Assembly: GCF_000721235.1 (NCBI RefSeq)
Contig: NZ_JOFH01000030.1
Span: forward strand, 1 to 64,000
DNA from: Streptomyces olivaceus
GTDB taxonomy: Bacteria; Actinomycetota; Actinomycetes; Streptomycetales; Streptomycetaceae
Length of the DNA: 64,000 nt
Direction: 5' to 3'
Part shown: positions 44,884 to 55,720 of the stretch, piece by piece
Numbering within the stretch: the first letter of the stretch is position 1
Layout of the letters: every line of letters begins with the position of its first letter
Position numbers and translations under genes: made by a program
Notes under the pieces: model-generated
What the model saw: only the letters and a program-made list of their open reading frames with translations
Told to the model about the DNA's origin: nothing
Databases searched by the model: none

Positions 44884-46095
44884 ATGGCCGACATGACCTC
44901 CATGAGCCCGAGCGCCCGCCCCCTCCTGAACCGCCGGCTCGCAGAGTTCGGGACGACGATCTTCGCCGAGATGTCCGCCCTGGCGGTACGGACGGGGGCG
45001 ATCAACCTCGGGCAGGGCTTCCCCGACACCGACGGCCCCGAGGAGGTCCGCGAGGCGGCGGTGCGGGCGCTGCGCGACGGGCGCGGCAACCAGTACCCGC
45101 CGGGGCCCGGCGTCCCGGAACTGCGGACCGCCGTCGCCGCGCACCAGCTCCGCCGGTACGGCCTGTCCTTCGACCCCGACACCGAGGTCCTGGTCACCGC
45201 CGGGGCCACGGAAGCCATCGCCGCCGCGCTGCTGGCGCTGCTGGAGCCCGGCGACGAGGTCGTGGCCCTCGAGCCGTACTACGACTCGTACGCGGCCTGC
45301 ATCGCGATGGCGGGCGGCACCCGGGTGCCGGTCACCCTGCGCCCGGGTACGGCGGACGGGGAGCCCGCCTTCCGCCTCGACCTCGACGAGCTGCGCGACG
45401 CGGTCACCGACCGCACCCGCCTGCTCCTGCTGAACACCCCGCACAACCCCACGGGCACCGTACTGACCCGGGACGAGCTGGCGGCCGTCGCCGAGCTGGC
45501 CGTGGAGCGCGACCTGCTGGTGGTGACCGACGAGGTCTACGAGCACCTGGTCTTCGGCACCGCCGAGCACGTCCCGATCGCGACCTTCCCCGGGATGCGC
45601 GAGCGGACCGTGACCATCGGATCGGCCGGCAAGACGTACGCGTTCACCGGCTGGAAGGTCGGCTGGGTCACCGCCGCGCCCGCCCTGCTCACGGCGGTCC
45701 GCTCGGCCAAGCAGTACCTGACGTACGTGGCCTCGGGCCCCTTCCAGTACGCGGTCGCCGAGGCGCTCGCGCTGCCGGATGCGTACCTCACCGCCTACCG
45801 GCAGGACATGGAGGCCAAGCGGGATCTGCTGTCGGCGGGGCTCGCGGAGGCGGGCTTCGGTGTGTACCGGCCCGCCGGGACGTACTTCGTCACCACCGAC
45901 ATCCGCCCGCTCGGCGAGAGCGACGGCTTCGCCTTCTGCCGCTCCCTGCCCGAGCGCGCCGGCGTCGTCGCCGTCCCCAACGCGGTCTTCTACGACCACC
46001 GGGAGGAGGGCGCCCCCTTCGTGCGGTTCGCCTTCTGCAAGCGGGTGCCGGTCCTCGAGGAGGCGGTGGGGCGGCTGAAGTCACTGGCGGGGTGA
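44884..46095 (+). CDS. Class I PLP aminotransferase
   Basis: A 403-residue fold-type I enzyme. Seen: INLGQGFPDTDGPEEV, GNQYPPGPGVPELRTAVA, TPHNPTGTVLTRDEL, cofactor Asp/Tyr in TDEVYEHLVFG, Schiff-base Lys in IGSAGKTYAFTGWKVGW, and substrate Arg in PFVRFAFCK. The NLGQGFPD start is typical of the kynurenine/glutamine/methionine aminotransferase branch (YbdL-like). It could deaminate kynurenine made from the kynA route, but that is only a possibility. A later ATG at 44893 is an alternative start. Confidence 0.93.
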   Translation: MADMTSMSPSARPLLNRRLAEFGTTIFAEMSALAVRTGAINLGQGFPDTDGPEEVREAAVRALRDGRGNQYPPGPGVPELRTAVAAHQLRRYGLSFDPDTEVLVTAGATEAIAAALLALLEPGDEVVALEPYYDSYAACIAMAGGTRVPVTLRPGTADGEPAFRLDLDELRDAVTDRTRLLLLNTPHNPTGTVLTRDELAAVAELAVERDLLVVTDEVYEHLVFGTAEHVPIATFPGMRERTVTIGSAGKTYAFTGWKVGWVTAAPALLTAVRSAKQYLTYVASGPFQYAVAEALALPDAYLTAYRQDMEAKRDLLSAGLAEAGFGVYRPAGTYFVTTDIRPLGESDGFAFCRSLPERAGVVAVPNAVFYDHREEGAPFVRFAFCKRVPVLEEAVGRLKSLAG

Positions 46096-46098
46096 GCC

Positions 46099-46200
46099 GC
46101 GCCGGAAACCGCGGGAGCCCGGCTCGCGCCGGAAACGGCGGGAGCCCGGCCCCTCGACCGGGACGCTGAGCATCCCTCGGCCGGGGGCCGGGCTCTCCCG
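46099..46200. terminator. Repeat-containing bidirectional terminator
   Basis: Two 25-bp direct repeats (46099-46123 and 46126-46150, one difference) precede a partner arm at 46185-46200 that pairs with 46139-46152 apart from a 2-base bulge. It separates two convergent genes. Confidence 0.7.
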
Positions 46201-46235
46201 GCGCGCGCCGGGGCGCGCGGCGGCGTACGGGCCGG

Positions 46236-46772
46236 CTACTCGCCGTCCTCGTCCGCGGGCTTCTCCGACCCGTCGGCGTCCTGCTCCAGGCCGAGCTGCT
46301 CCACGAGCCACCGGTCGAACTCGATGGCGGCGCGCACCCAGCTGACCGTCGAGGAGACGAAGTGCTCCAGGCTGACACCCATGCCGATCAGCATCTGCGC
46401 CTCGCCGATCAGGCGGACCGTGCCGTCGTCGTGGGTGTGGGAGTACACCTTGGGCCACAGCGTGCGCCGGTTCCAGTCGTCGACCGACTCCAGCAGCTGC
46501 TGCTTGTCGTCGATCTGGTGGGGCCGGTCGTAGAACGTCCGCACCGAGAAGATCTGCTGGTCGTCCTCGCCGCGGAACATGAAGTACGTACGGAACTGCT
46601 CCCACGGCGCCGCGAGGTCGCCCTCGTCGTCGACGACGTACTTCAGCTCCATCTGATCGAGGAGCTGCTTCACAAGATCCTGATCCGGGACGACGGGGCC
46701 CGCCGATCCTTGCGGCTGCGGCTCTGGCTGCTTGCCCCCGAAGTTCGGAATCGAGGACGGGTCGATGCTCAC
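46236..46772 (-). CDS. YbjN domain-containing protein
   Basis: A 178-residue acidic cytoplasmic protein starting at GTG with GAAGGGAAA upstream. The core (about 35-155) has LVKQLLDQMELKYVVDDEGDLAAPWEQFRTYFMFRGEDDQQIFSVRTFYD, NRRTLWPKVYSHTHDDGTVRLIGEAQMLIGMGVSLEHFVSSTV, which fits the bacterial YbjN family (chaperone-like fold similar to secretion chaperones). C-terminus is Asp/Glu-rich. Lies between a transaminase gene and clpB. Role unknown in actinobacteria. Confidence 0.88.
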   Translation of the reverse strand: MSIDPSSIPNFGGKQPEPQPQGSAGPVVPDQDLVKQLLDQMELKYVVDDEGDLAAPWEQFRTYFMFRGEDDQQIFSVRTFYDRPHQIDDKQQLLESVDDWNRRTLWPKVYSHTHDDGTVRLIGEAQMLIGMGVSLEHFVSSTVSWVRAAIEFDRWLVEQLGLEQDADGSEKPADEDGE

Positions 46773-46964
46773 CGTGAATTTCCCTTCGTACGGATCTGGC
46801 CATCCTCCACCATGCGGGGAGGGGCGTGGCAAGCCCGCCGGGGCCCTGTCGGCCGTGGGCCGACCTGATCCGGCCGGTCGGGTGCAGCCGTGCGGCCCCC
46901 TCGGGTGCCGGCGTCGGCCGTTCCGGGTGCCGGCGTCCGACGGCGGGGCGCCGCCGGGCGTACG

Positions 46965-46997
46965 GCGGCCCGCCACCCACCTGGGGTGACGGGCCGC
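46965..46997 (-). terminator. Probable terminator after clpB
   Basis: An 8-bp GC stem (46965-46972 with 46990-46997) lies 18 bases past the clpB stop codon. Confidence 0.5.
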
Positions 46998-47015
46998 ACG
47001 GCGTGCCGGTGGCGG

Positions 47016-49613
<2,598 letters not shown>

Positions 49614-49735
49614 GTTCTGGCTCTCCTCCTCGCGTCGGCCGTCGGCGGTGTCCGGCCGGTCTCCATGGCTCCCGGTGTCCCCGGTACTGAGTCTCTCGAT
49701 GTCTCTCGATTACTGACTCAGGCAACGTGCACAAA

Positions 49736-49756
49736 GTTGAGTCTATTCCACTCAAG
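49736..49756 (-). promoter_or_regulatory. HAIR operator for HspR upstream of clpB
   Basis: GTTGAGT-N7-ACTCAAG, one mismatch to the HAIR consensus CTTGAGT-N7-ACTCAAG. Expected HspR-binding site (established for Streptomyces clpB). Confidence 0.92.
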
Positions 49757-49903
49757 GCAGGAACGGCACGTGTCCCCGCCGGGAGGCACCGGGGTCACCA
49801 GGGTGGCCGTGGCGGGTCGGGGCCGCGTCGCACGAGACCCTTTTCGGCCACTCTGCGGGCGGGGCCGGAAGCATGCGATACGGCGACATGTCCGCGCATA
49901 CGA

Positions 49904-49942
49904 CAGCGGCGTCACCGTGTTCAGGTCACGGTGACGCCGCTG
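49904..49942 (-). terminator. Strong hairpin after the Rieske-like gene
   Basis: Perfect 16-bp stem (49904-49919 with 49927-49942) and 7-base loop, 46 bases past the stop codon at 49988. Separates the peptide locus from clpB. Confidence 0.8.
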
Positions 49943-49987
49943 CCGGGGGGAAGCACCTGAGCGATTTGTTACGACGGGGGAATCGCG

Positions 49988-50323
49988 TCAGGCACTGCGG
50001 GGGGTGGCCGAGAAGGTCCTCACTTCGAGGACGTCCGGCTGAGCGAGCCGGTGGTCCCTCTGATCCAGGTTCACAAAAATCATTCCGTACCGGATGGCAC
50101 ACCGCACAGGCTGCGGCGCCCCCCGAGGCCGCCGCAGACACCGGTACGCCCGCACGTCGCCGTCCTCGTCCAGCGTGACGACGACCGGCTCTCCGAAGAC
50201 GGTCACCATCAACGAGTCACCGGGGTGGGGGATCGCGGTGACCAGGTCGATGAAGTGCCAGCCGGAGCGGTAGGCGGTCGCCATCTCTCGACGGAAGGAA
50301 CGGTCGTCGGGTGGGGTCGTCAT
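49988..50323 (-). CDS. Short Rieske-like protein without cluster ligands
   Basis: A 111-residue protein. HPGDSLMVTVFGEPVVVTLDEDGDVRAYRC resembles the first strands of a Rieske domain of ring-hydroxylating oxygenases, and CAIRYGMIFVNLDQRD resembles the strand that follows the Rieske domain in those enzymes. The segment that should hold the Cys-x-His and Cys-x2-His ligands is shortened to LRRPRGAPQPV with no His. It is therefore not expected to bind a 2Fe-2S cluster. Starts 5 bases after the stop of the exported-peptide gene, so they form one unit. Role unknown. Confidence 0.7.
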   Translation of the reverse strand: MTTPPDDRSFRREMATAYRSGWHFIDLVTAIPHPGDSLMVTVFGEPVVVTLDEDGDVRAYRCLRRPRGAPQPVRCAIRYGMIFVNLDQRDHRLAQPDVLEVRTFSATPRSA

Positions 50324-50328
50324 GGCGA

Positions 50329-50496
50329 TCAGTTCCAGGAGGTGTCGTCGGCAACGTCCGCACCCGCGACCACCGCCGTAGACCCCGCATCCGCCCGGAC
50401 GTCGCTGGACTTGCCGGCCAGGCCGCTCGCGGCCCCGAACACCACAACGGCGGAAAGAGCAGCGGCAAGTACCGAGCGAAGCATTCTCTTACTCAT
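50329..50496 (-). CDS. 55-residue exported peptide precursor
   Basis: MSKRMLRSVLAAALSAVVVF begins a classical signal (basic end, hydrophobic core, small residues GAASGLAG), leaving about 27 mature residues ending in DVADDTSWN. The mature part is acidic with no Cys. ATG 50496 is preferred; an in-frame start at 50514 would add six residues. It is cotranscribed with the Rieske-like gene and divergent from a LuxR-type regulator. A signalling or processed peptide is a reasonable inference; no family recognised. Confidence 0.7.
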   Translation of the reverse strand: MSKRMLRSVLAAALSAVVVFGAASGLAGKSSDVRADAGSTAVVAGADVADDTSWN

Positions 50497-50627
50497 AGTC
50501 GGCTTCGTCCTCACTCGATGGTCTCCTCTTCCCCCGTCGGATAAGACGATGGCTCATTCAGGCACGTCATGGCCACACAATCGGTGCATCATGTTCCTGC
50601 ATGTTCAGGACCCTGGGGGGTGGAAAA

Positions 50628-51611
50628 TTGGGGACAAATGAGACACAAGCGGCACATCCCCACGCCATAACCGATCTGTGTGACGAAGGCAGCCGAATCT
50701 ACGTCACCGCGCTGCGGGCGGGCCGCGTCGCTCGTGCGGACGTCGAGTCGGCACCCTGCCTCATGGAGTTCGCCCTGCTCCACCCCGACCCGGACGACGC
50801 CACCTGGCTGCGCCCCGTGCCTCCGACGGTCGCGCTCGCACAGCGTCTTCACCCGATCGAGCGGGAGATCACGGAGCACCGGCGCCTCGCCGTCCAGATG
50901 GCCGACGCGTTCGAGCCGTTCATGGCCGCAAGCGCGCAGGACACCGCCTCCACTCACGCCATCACCGTGCTGGAGGGCAGGGACCGGATCAACGCGGCGC
51001 TCAACCTCGCCACCTCCCAGAGCCAGACCGAGGTGCTCACCGTGCAGCCCGGCGGCCGCCGGCTGGAGAGCAACCTGCTGAAGGGCCTCGAACGCGACAG
51101 GCCCCTGCTCGATCGCGGGGTGCGGCTACGGACCCTCTACCAGCACACGGCCCGGCACAGCCCGGAGACACTCGCGTACGTGGATCAGATCGCCACGGGC
51201 AAGGTCGAGGTCCGCACCATCGACGAGCTGGTCGAGCGGCTCATCATCTGCGACGAGACCGTCGCGTTCATTCCGACCCGGGAGGACCGGCAGGTCGCCC
51301 TGGAACTTCGCCACCCGGGGCTGGTGCGGTACCTGATCAAGGTCTTCGAGTTCATGTGGGCCCGTGCGGTGCCGCTCAAGGTGGGAACGCCGTACGAAAC
51401 CGCTCCCGACGGCATCACCGACATCCAGCACTCCATCGCCAAGCTCCTGGTGGAGGGGCACGTCGACGAGGCCATCGCCCGCCGGCTGGGCATGAACGTC
51501 CGGACCTGCCGGGCCCACATCGCCAAGCTGGCCTTGGCCCTCGGCAGCGGCAGTCGCGCCCAACTCGGCTTCCTCATTGCTCAGTCCGGGATCCTGGAGA
51601 AGGATCAGTGA
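50628..51611 (+). CDS. LuxR-type regulator with TrmB-like sensor region (paralogue 1)
   Basis: About 327 residues from TTG 50628 (GGTGG upstream); an ATG at 50601 lacks a ribosome site. N-terminal helical part with ADVESAPCLMEFALLHPDPDD, central alpha/beta part AITVLEGRDRINAALNLATSQSQTEVLTVQPGG ... GVRLRTLYQHTARHSPETLAYVDQIATGKVEVRTIDELVERLIICDETVAF (TrmB/PLD-like in look), C-terminal HTH SIAKLLVEGHVDEAIARRLGMNVRTCRAHIAKLALALG. Divergent from the exported peptide, so it may read that peptide (inference). Confidence 0.85.
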   Translation: MGTNETQAAHPHAITDLCDEGSRIYVTALRAGRVARADVESAPCLMEFALLHPDPDDATWLRPVPPTVALAQRLHPIEREITEHRRLAVQMADAFEPFMAASAQDTASTHAITVLEGRDRINAALNLATSQSQTEVLTVQPGGRRLESNLLKGLERDRPLLDRGVRLRTLYQHTARHSPETLAYVDQIATGKVEVRTIDELVERLIICDETVAFIPTREDRQVALELRHPGLVRYLIKVFEFMWARAVPLKVGTPYETAPDGITDIQHSIAKLLVEGHVDEAIARRLGMNVRTCRAHIAKLALALGSGSRAQLGFLIAQSGILEKDQ

Positions 51612-51639
51612 TCCCCAGCAACGAAGAGAGAGCCCCCAC

Positions 51640-52620
51640 GTGACCCCGAAGACGCATCGCCACGGAGCGGAGGAGTTGTGCGACGCGGGTCTGGAGCTCT
51701 ATGCCCGCGCGCTGCGCGAAGGCCACCTTCCCAGCACCGCGGTAGCGGCTGCTCCCTGCCTGCTCGACCACGACCTGCTCCACCCCGCCGTCGAGGACCT
51801 GGACCGGCTGGAGCCCGTGTCGCCGACTGTCGCACTGCAACGCCTGCTCCGTTCTTCCGAGGAGCGCGTTGCCGGCGAACGCCGCCGCGGACAGCGACTC
51901 GCCGACACCTTCGAGCCCCTCATACGTCTGGGCGCCGGAGACACCGCCCACACGGACACCCCTGCCCTCAGGATTCTCAGCAGCAAACGGCGTACGACTC
52001 AGGCCATCGAGGACGCGATGGCCAAGGGCAGACGTGAGATCCTCGCGATCCAGCCGTACGACTCGCACGTCACCAGACGCCCCGAAGTACTCGAAGGGGC
52101 GATCAAGCGGGACCAGGAGTTCCTCGACCGCGGTGCCCGTGTCCGTGCGCTGTACCAGCACACGGCCCGGCACGCCGGCTACGCCCGCGCCCGCTACGAG
52201 CAGCTCACCGGTGACGTCGAGGCGCGGACGCTGGACGAGGTCACCGACCGGCTCATCATCGTCGACCGCACCGTCGCCTTCATCCCCGCCAGCACCGACC
52301 GCTCACTCGCCCTCGAAGTACGCCACCCCGCACTCATCGCCTACTTCGTCAACACCTTCGACCGCCTCTGGCACCTCGCCACCCCCATGCACCCCCAAGC
52401 CGTGCACCCACCCACCCTCAACGGCATCACCCCACGCCAACGCGCCATCGCCGCCCTCCTCGTCGAAGGCCACACCGACACCGACATAGCCGACCGCCTC
52501 GGCATGAACGTCCGCACCGCCCGCGTCCACATAGCCAAACTCGCCACCACCCTCGGCAGCGAAAGCAGAGCCCAACTCGGCTACCTCATCGGGCAGTCCG
52601 GGATTCTCGACCAGGGATGA
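51640..52620 (+). CDS. LuxR-type regulator with TrmB-like sensor region (paralogue 2)
   Basis: A 326-residue protein from GTG, about 28 bases past paralogue 1, so cotranscribed. Same plan: APCLLDHDLLHPAVEDLDRLEPVSPTVAL, then ALRILSSKRRTTQAIEDAMAKGRREILAIQPY, GARVRALYQHTARHAGYARARYEQLTGDVEARTLDEVTDRLIIVDRTVAFIPAS, and HTH AIAALLVEGHTDTDIADRLGMNVRTARVHIAKLATTLG. Its last 400 bases have unusually uniform C-ending codons compared with paralogue 1. Its 3' end overlaps the convergent paralogue 3 gene by 35 bases. Confidence 0.88.
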   Translation: MTPKTHRHGAEELCDAGLELYARALREGHLPSTAVAAAPCLLDHDLLHPAVEDLDRLEPVSPTVALQRLLRSSEERVAGERRRGQRLADTFEPLIRLGAGDTAHTDTPALRILSSKRRTTQAIEDAMAKGRREILAIQPYDSHVTRRPEVLEGAIKRDQEFLDRGARVRALYQHTARHAGYARARYEQLTGDVEARTLDEVTDRLIIVDRTVAFIPASTDRSLALEVRHPALIAYFVNTFDRLWHLATPMHPQAVHPPTLNGITPRQRAIAALLVEGHTDTDIADRLGMNVRTARVHIAKLATTLGSESRAQLGYLIGQSGILDQG

Positions 52621-53611
52621 CGACCGGGGCCGGGGAGCCGTCCAGGCCCGCCTGGGCGATGCGGACGCCCAACTGCGTGCGGCTGGCCGCGCCCAGCGTC
52701 TCCGACAGGCGGGCGATGTGCGCGCGGGCCGTGCGGACGCTGATGCCGAGGCGTTCCGCGATCACCGCGTCCTGGTGGCCCTCCGCGAGGAGCGCCGCGA
52801 TGGACTGCTCGCGGTGCGAGATGCCCTTGATGCCGGTGTCGGGGAGCGGTGCCGTGAGCGGGATCGCCAGGCGCCACAGGCGTTCGAAGACGGTCACCAG
52901 GTAGGCGATCAGGGCGGGGTGGCGCAGCTCCAGGGCCATCGTGCGGTCGGTGTTGGCGGGGATGAAGGCGACCGTGCGGTCGAAGAGGATCAGGCGGTCG
53001 ATGACCTCGTCCAGGGTGCGGGCCTCCACCGCGTCGCCCATCAGCTCCAGGTAGTTGAGCAGACCCTGCCCGTGCCGGGCCACGTGCGTGTACATGTCCC
53101 GCATCCGCACCCCGCGCCCGCGCAGCGCCAGCGCCCGGTGCAGGCCCTCCGACAGCTCCGCCTCCCGCCGGATGCCGCCCGGCTGGACCGTGAGGACCTC
53201 CGCCGTGCACGCCTGGGTCGCCTCGTCCATCGCCGTCTGGATGCGGGAGAGACCGTCGAGGACCCGGATCGCGGCGCTCTCGGTGCCCGCGGGGCCCTGC
53301 GGCGCCCCGCCGAGACCCGCGTACCACTCGAAGGCCTCCACCGCCGAACCCACCCGCCGCTGGCTCTCGCTGACCTCCTCCCGCACCCCGCGCAGCAGCC
53401 GCGTCATGACCTCCTGCGGCGAGGTCGGCACCAGCCAGTCCATGTCGTCGGGATCGGGGTGCAGCAGGGCCAGTTCCAGGAGGCAGGGCACCTGCTCGGC
53501 GTCCCGGCGCGGCACCCGGCCACGCCGTACGGCCCGGGAGTACACGCGGTCACCGGCGGCGCACAGCCGGTCGGCGCCGTGCGGATGTTCCTGAGCCCCG
53601 TGCCCGGCCAT
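52586..53611 (-). CDS. LuxR-type regulator with TrmB-like sensor region (paralogue 3)
   Basis: A 341-residue protein starting MAGHGAQEHPHGADRLC. Shares the plan and many residues of paralogues 1 and 2: EQVPCLLELALLHPDPDDMDWLVPTSPQEV, AIRVLDGLSRIQTAMDEATQACTAEVLTVQPGG, VRMRDMYTHVARHGQGLLNYLELMGDAVEARTLDEVIDRLILFDRTVAFIPANTDR, HTH SIAALLAEGHQDAVIAERLGISVRTARAHIARLSETLG. Converges on paralogue 2 with a 35-base overlap, which could allow mutual antisense effects. Ligand unknown. Confidence 0.88.
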   Translation of the reverse strand: MAGHGAQEHPHGADRLCAAGDRVYSRAVRRGRVPRRDAEQVPCLLELALLHPDPDDMDWLVPTSPQEVMTRLLRGVREEVSESQRRVGSAVEAFEWYAGLGGAPQGPAGTESAAIRVLDGLSRIQTAMDEATQACTAEVLTVQPGGIRREAELSEGLHRALALRGRGVRMRDMYTHVARHGQGLLNYLELMGDAVEARTLDEVIDRLILFDRTVAFIPANTDRTMALELRHPALIAYLVTVFERLWRLAIPLTAPLPDTGIKGISHREQSIAALLAEGHQDAVIAERLGISVRTARAHIARLSETLGAASRTQLGVRIAQAGLDGSPAPVVIPGRESRTAR

Positions 53612-53761
53612 CGCCCATCCCACCCCCGGTTCCGGCTCCTTCCGCAGCGCAACTATGCGCGGCCGGGACCCGCTCCGCAACACGGCTCCGGGCCCGGGAG
53701 CGCGGGGAGAACGCCGGTTACCGCCGGTACGCCCAGGCCGGACGGAGTGGCCGGCCCCGCG

Positions 53762-54868
53762 TCACTTCAGCCCGATCTCCTTGCACGCGTCCGCGTACTT
53801 GGCGGTGCAGATGTCGCTCACCTCGTAGAAGCCCTCCGCGACGACGGTCTCCTCGATGTTGCCCTTGGTGAGGGCGACCACGGGGACGAGCTGGGCGGGG
53901 ATGGACTTGTCGGTGGGGCTGTCGACCTTGTCGCGGGCGAGGGCGTCGAACTGGATGTCCCGGCCCTGGACCCGGGCCACCGCCATCTCCGCGGCGTTCT
54001 CCGCCTCCTGCGGGTAGGACTTGTAGACGCTCATGTACTGCTCGCCGGTGACGATCCGCTGCACCGCGGGAAGGTCCGCGTCCTGCCCCGTGATCGGCGG
54101 GAGGTCGGTGACGCCCGCGTCCTTCAGGGACTTGATGATGCCGCCCGCCATGCCGTCGTTGGCGGAGTAGACGCCCGCGATGCCGTCCTTGCCGAGCTTC
54201 TCGATCGCCTCGGTCATGTTCGCCCTGGCGTTCTCCGGCTTCCAGCCCTCGGTGTCGAAGGACTGGGCGACCGTCACCTTGCCGCTCAGCTCGGACAGCG
54301 CGCCCGCCTTGAACTGCTTGGCGTTGGGGTCGGTGGAGGAGCCGTTGATCATGACGACCTTGTCGGACTCGTCCGCGTCCGGGCCGAGGGCCTCAAGGAG
54401 CGAACGGCCCTGGACCTCGCCGACCAGCTCGTTGTCGAAGGAGATGTAGGCGTCGATCGGCCCCTCGGCCAGCCGGTCGTAGGCGATGACCGGGATCCCG
54501 GCGTCCTTGGCCTTCTGCACGCTGTCCCCGATCGCGTGCGCGTCGACCGCGTCCAGGACGATCACGTCGACCCGGTCGTCGACCATCTGCTGCATCTGCC
54601 CGGCCTGCTTCTGGGCGCTCGCCTCGGCGTTGGCGTACTTGACGCTGCCCGCGTCCCGGGTCAGCTCACCGACCTTCTCCTTGAAGAAGGGGTAGTCGAA
54701 CTGCTCGTAGCGGGTGTTCTCCTTCTCCGGCAGCAGCAGTCCGACGGTGATGTCGTTGCCCTTGGTCGGGCTCGCGTCGTCGCTGCTCTCCGTCGCCCCG
54801 AGCACGCCGCAGCCGGCCAGCACGACGGACATGGAGGTAATGGCCACTGATATGGCGATACGGCGCAT
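53762..54868 (-). CDS. Sugar ABC transporter substrate-binding lipoprotein (orphan)
   Basis: A 368-residue extracellular lipoprotein. Lipobox SVVLAGCG (Cys about 20), then a type I periplasmic-binding fold of the ribose/xylose class: VGLLLPEKENTRYEQFDYPFFKEKV, ASAQKQAGQMQQMVDDRVDVIVLDAVDAHAIGDSVQKAKDAGIPVIAYDRLAEG, GVYSANDGMAGGIIKSLKDAGV and ITGQDADLPAVQRIVTGEQYMSVYK. Resembles xylose-binding XylF. No permease or ATPase gene is beside it, so it must use a distant transporter or act in sensing. Confidence 0.93.
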   Translation of the reverse strand: MRRIAISVAITSMSVVLAGCGVLGATESSDDASPTKGNDITVGLLLPEKENTRYEQFDYPFFKEKVGELTRDAGSVKYANAEASAQKQAGQMQQMVDDRVDVIVLDAVDAHAIGDSVQKAKDAGIPVIAYDRLAEGPIDAYISFDNELVGEVQGRSLLEALGPDADESDKVVMINGSSTDPNAKQFKAGALSELSGKVTVAQSFDTEGWKPENARANMTEAIEKLGKDGIAGVYSANDGMAGGIIKSLKDAGVTDLPPITGQDADLPAVQRIVTGEQYMSVYKSYPQEAENAAEMAVARVQGRDIQFDALARDKVDSPTDKSIPAQLVPVVALTKGNIEETVVAEGFYEVSDICTAKYADACKEIGLK

Positions 54869-55247
54869 GTGAAGGCTCACTTCGGGTGCGATTCGGGACG
54901 TGGGCACAGCAGTGCGGCCCATGTGACTGAAAAGCCAACGCTTCACCCACCACCGCCGTCAAGGGGCAATCACTTAACGAGATGGGCACAGTAGGTTCAC
55001 CCGGACAGGAAAAGGTGCCGGGGAGACGGCGCGCAGGGCTGCCACGTGCACACCGGACGTTCACGTGCGCGACCGCGCGACCCGCCCGCCGAAAGGCCGG
55101 CCGACCCGGCACACGGCGCCCGGCACAGGGCACACCGCGCCCGGCACACGGCACGGGACGCCCGGCGGGCACGGGGACGCGAAGGGGCCCGGGAGTCCGC
55201 GTACGGAATCCCGGGCCCCTCGGACGTGCCGGACGGCCGGCGCGCCG
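54869..55247. other. Intergenic region between the binding protein and hspR
   Basis: About 380 bases. The right part holds the hspR terminator (55183-55220). GCACACG/GGCACGG-like words recur at 55100-55160. No gene with credible codon bias was seen. Confidence 0.55.
55183..55220 (-). terminator. Terminator of the dnaK operon
   Basis: Perfect 12-bp stem (55183-55194 with 55209-55220) built around GGGGCCCGGGA, 28 bases past the hspR stop codon. Confidence 0.85.
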
Positions 55248-55715
55248 TCAGTCCGACTGCTGCCGCTTCGGGCGCCACACGACCAACGCGCTGGTCTGCT
55301 GCACCTCCTGGTACGGCACCAGGTCACGGCGGTACGACGCGTGCACCGCCGCCTCCCGCTGACGCATCGCCGTCGCCGCTCCGTCGAGGGCGTCGGCCAT
55401 GTCCGCCACTCGCGCCTGGAGGGCGGCGACCTGGGTCTCCAGTTCGATGATGCGCTTGATGCCGGCCAGGTTGATGCCCTCGTCCTGCGACAACTGCTGC
55501 ACCTGGCGGAGCAGTTCGATGTCGCGGGCCGAGTAGCGACGGCCGCGCCCGGCCGTGCGGTCCGGGGAGACCAGGCCGAGGCGGTCGTACTGGCGCAGGG
55601 TCTGCGGGTGCAGACCGGAGAGCTGGGCCGCCACCGAGATGACGTAGACCGGGGTGTCCTCGGTCAGTTCGTACGGTGAGAAACCCCCGCGCCCGCGGGG
55701 ACTGCGGCCGTCCAT
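55248..55715 (-). CDS. hspR: HspR heat-shock repressor (MerR family)
   Basis: A 155-residue repressor of the dnaK operon, clpB and (in Streptomyces) lon. MerR HTH at about 22-85: TPVYVISVAAQLSGLHPQTLRQYDRLGLVSPDRTAGRGRRYSARDIELLRQVQQLSQDEGINLAGIKRIIELE; then a coiled coil with heptads (about 88-125). MDGRSPRGRGG is chosen as start with GGGAG upstream; MIEM is 9 bases earlier. Last gene of the operon, 5 bases after dnaJ. Known to act with DnaK as co-repressor. Confidence 0.97.
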   Translation of the reverse strand: MDGRSPRGRGGFSPYELTEDTPVYVISVAAQLSGLHPQTLRQYDRLGLVSPDRTAGRGRRYSARDIELLRQVQQLSQDEGINLAGIKRIIELETQVAALQARVADMADALDGAATAMRQREAAVHASYRRDLVPYQEVQQTSALVVWRPKRQQSD

Positions 55716-55720
55716 CTCGA

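Larger units (their letters stand above)
49614..49987. other. Intergenic region upstream of clpB
   Basis: Holds the HAIR operator (49736-49756) and a perfect 16-bp hairpin (49904-49942). The rest shows no gene. Confidence 0.7.

Noticed and set aside
43311..45218. 635-residue minus-strand frame
   Set aside because: Antisense to the tripeptidyl-aminopeptidase-like gene with its signal peptide and GASYG motif.
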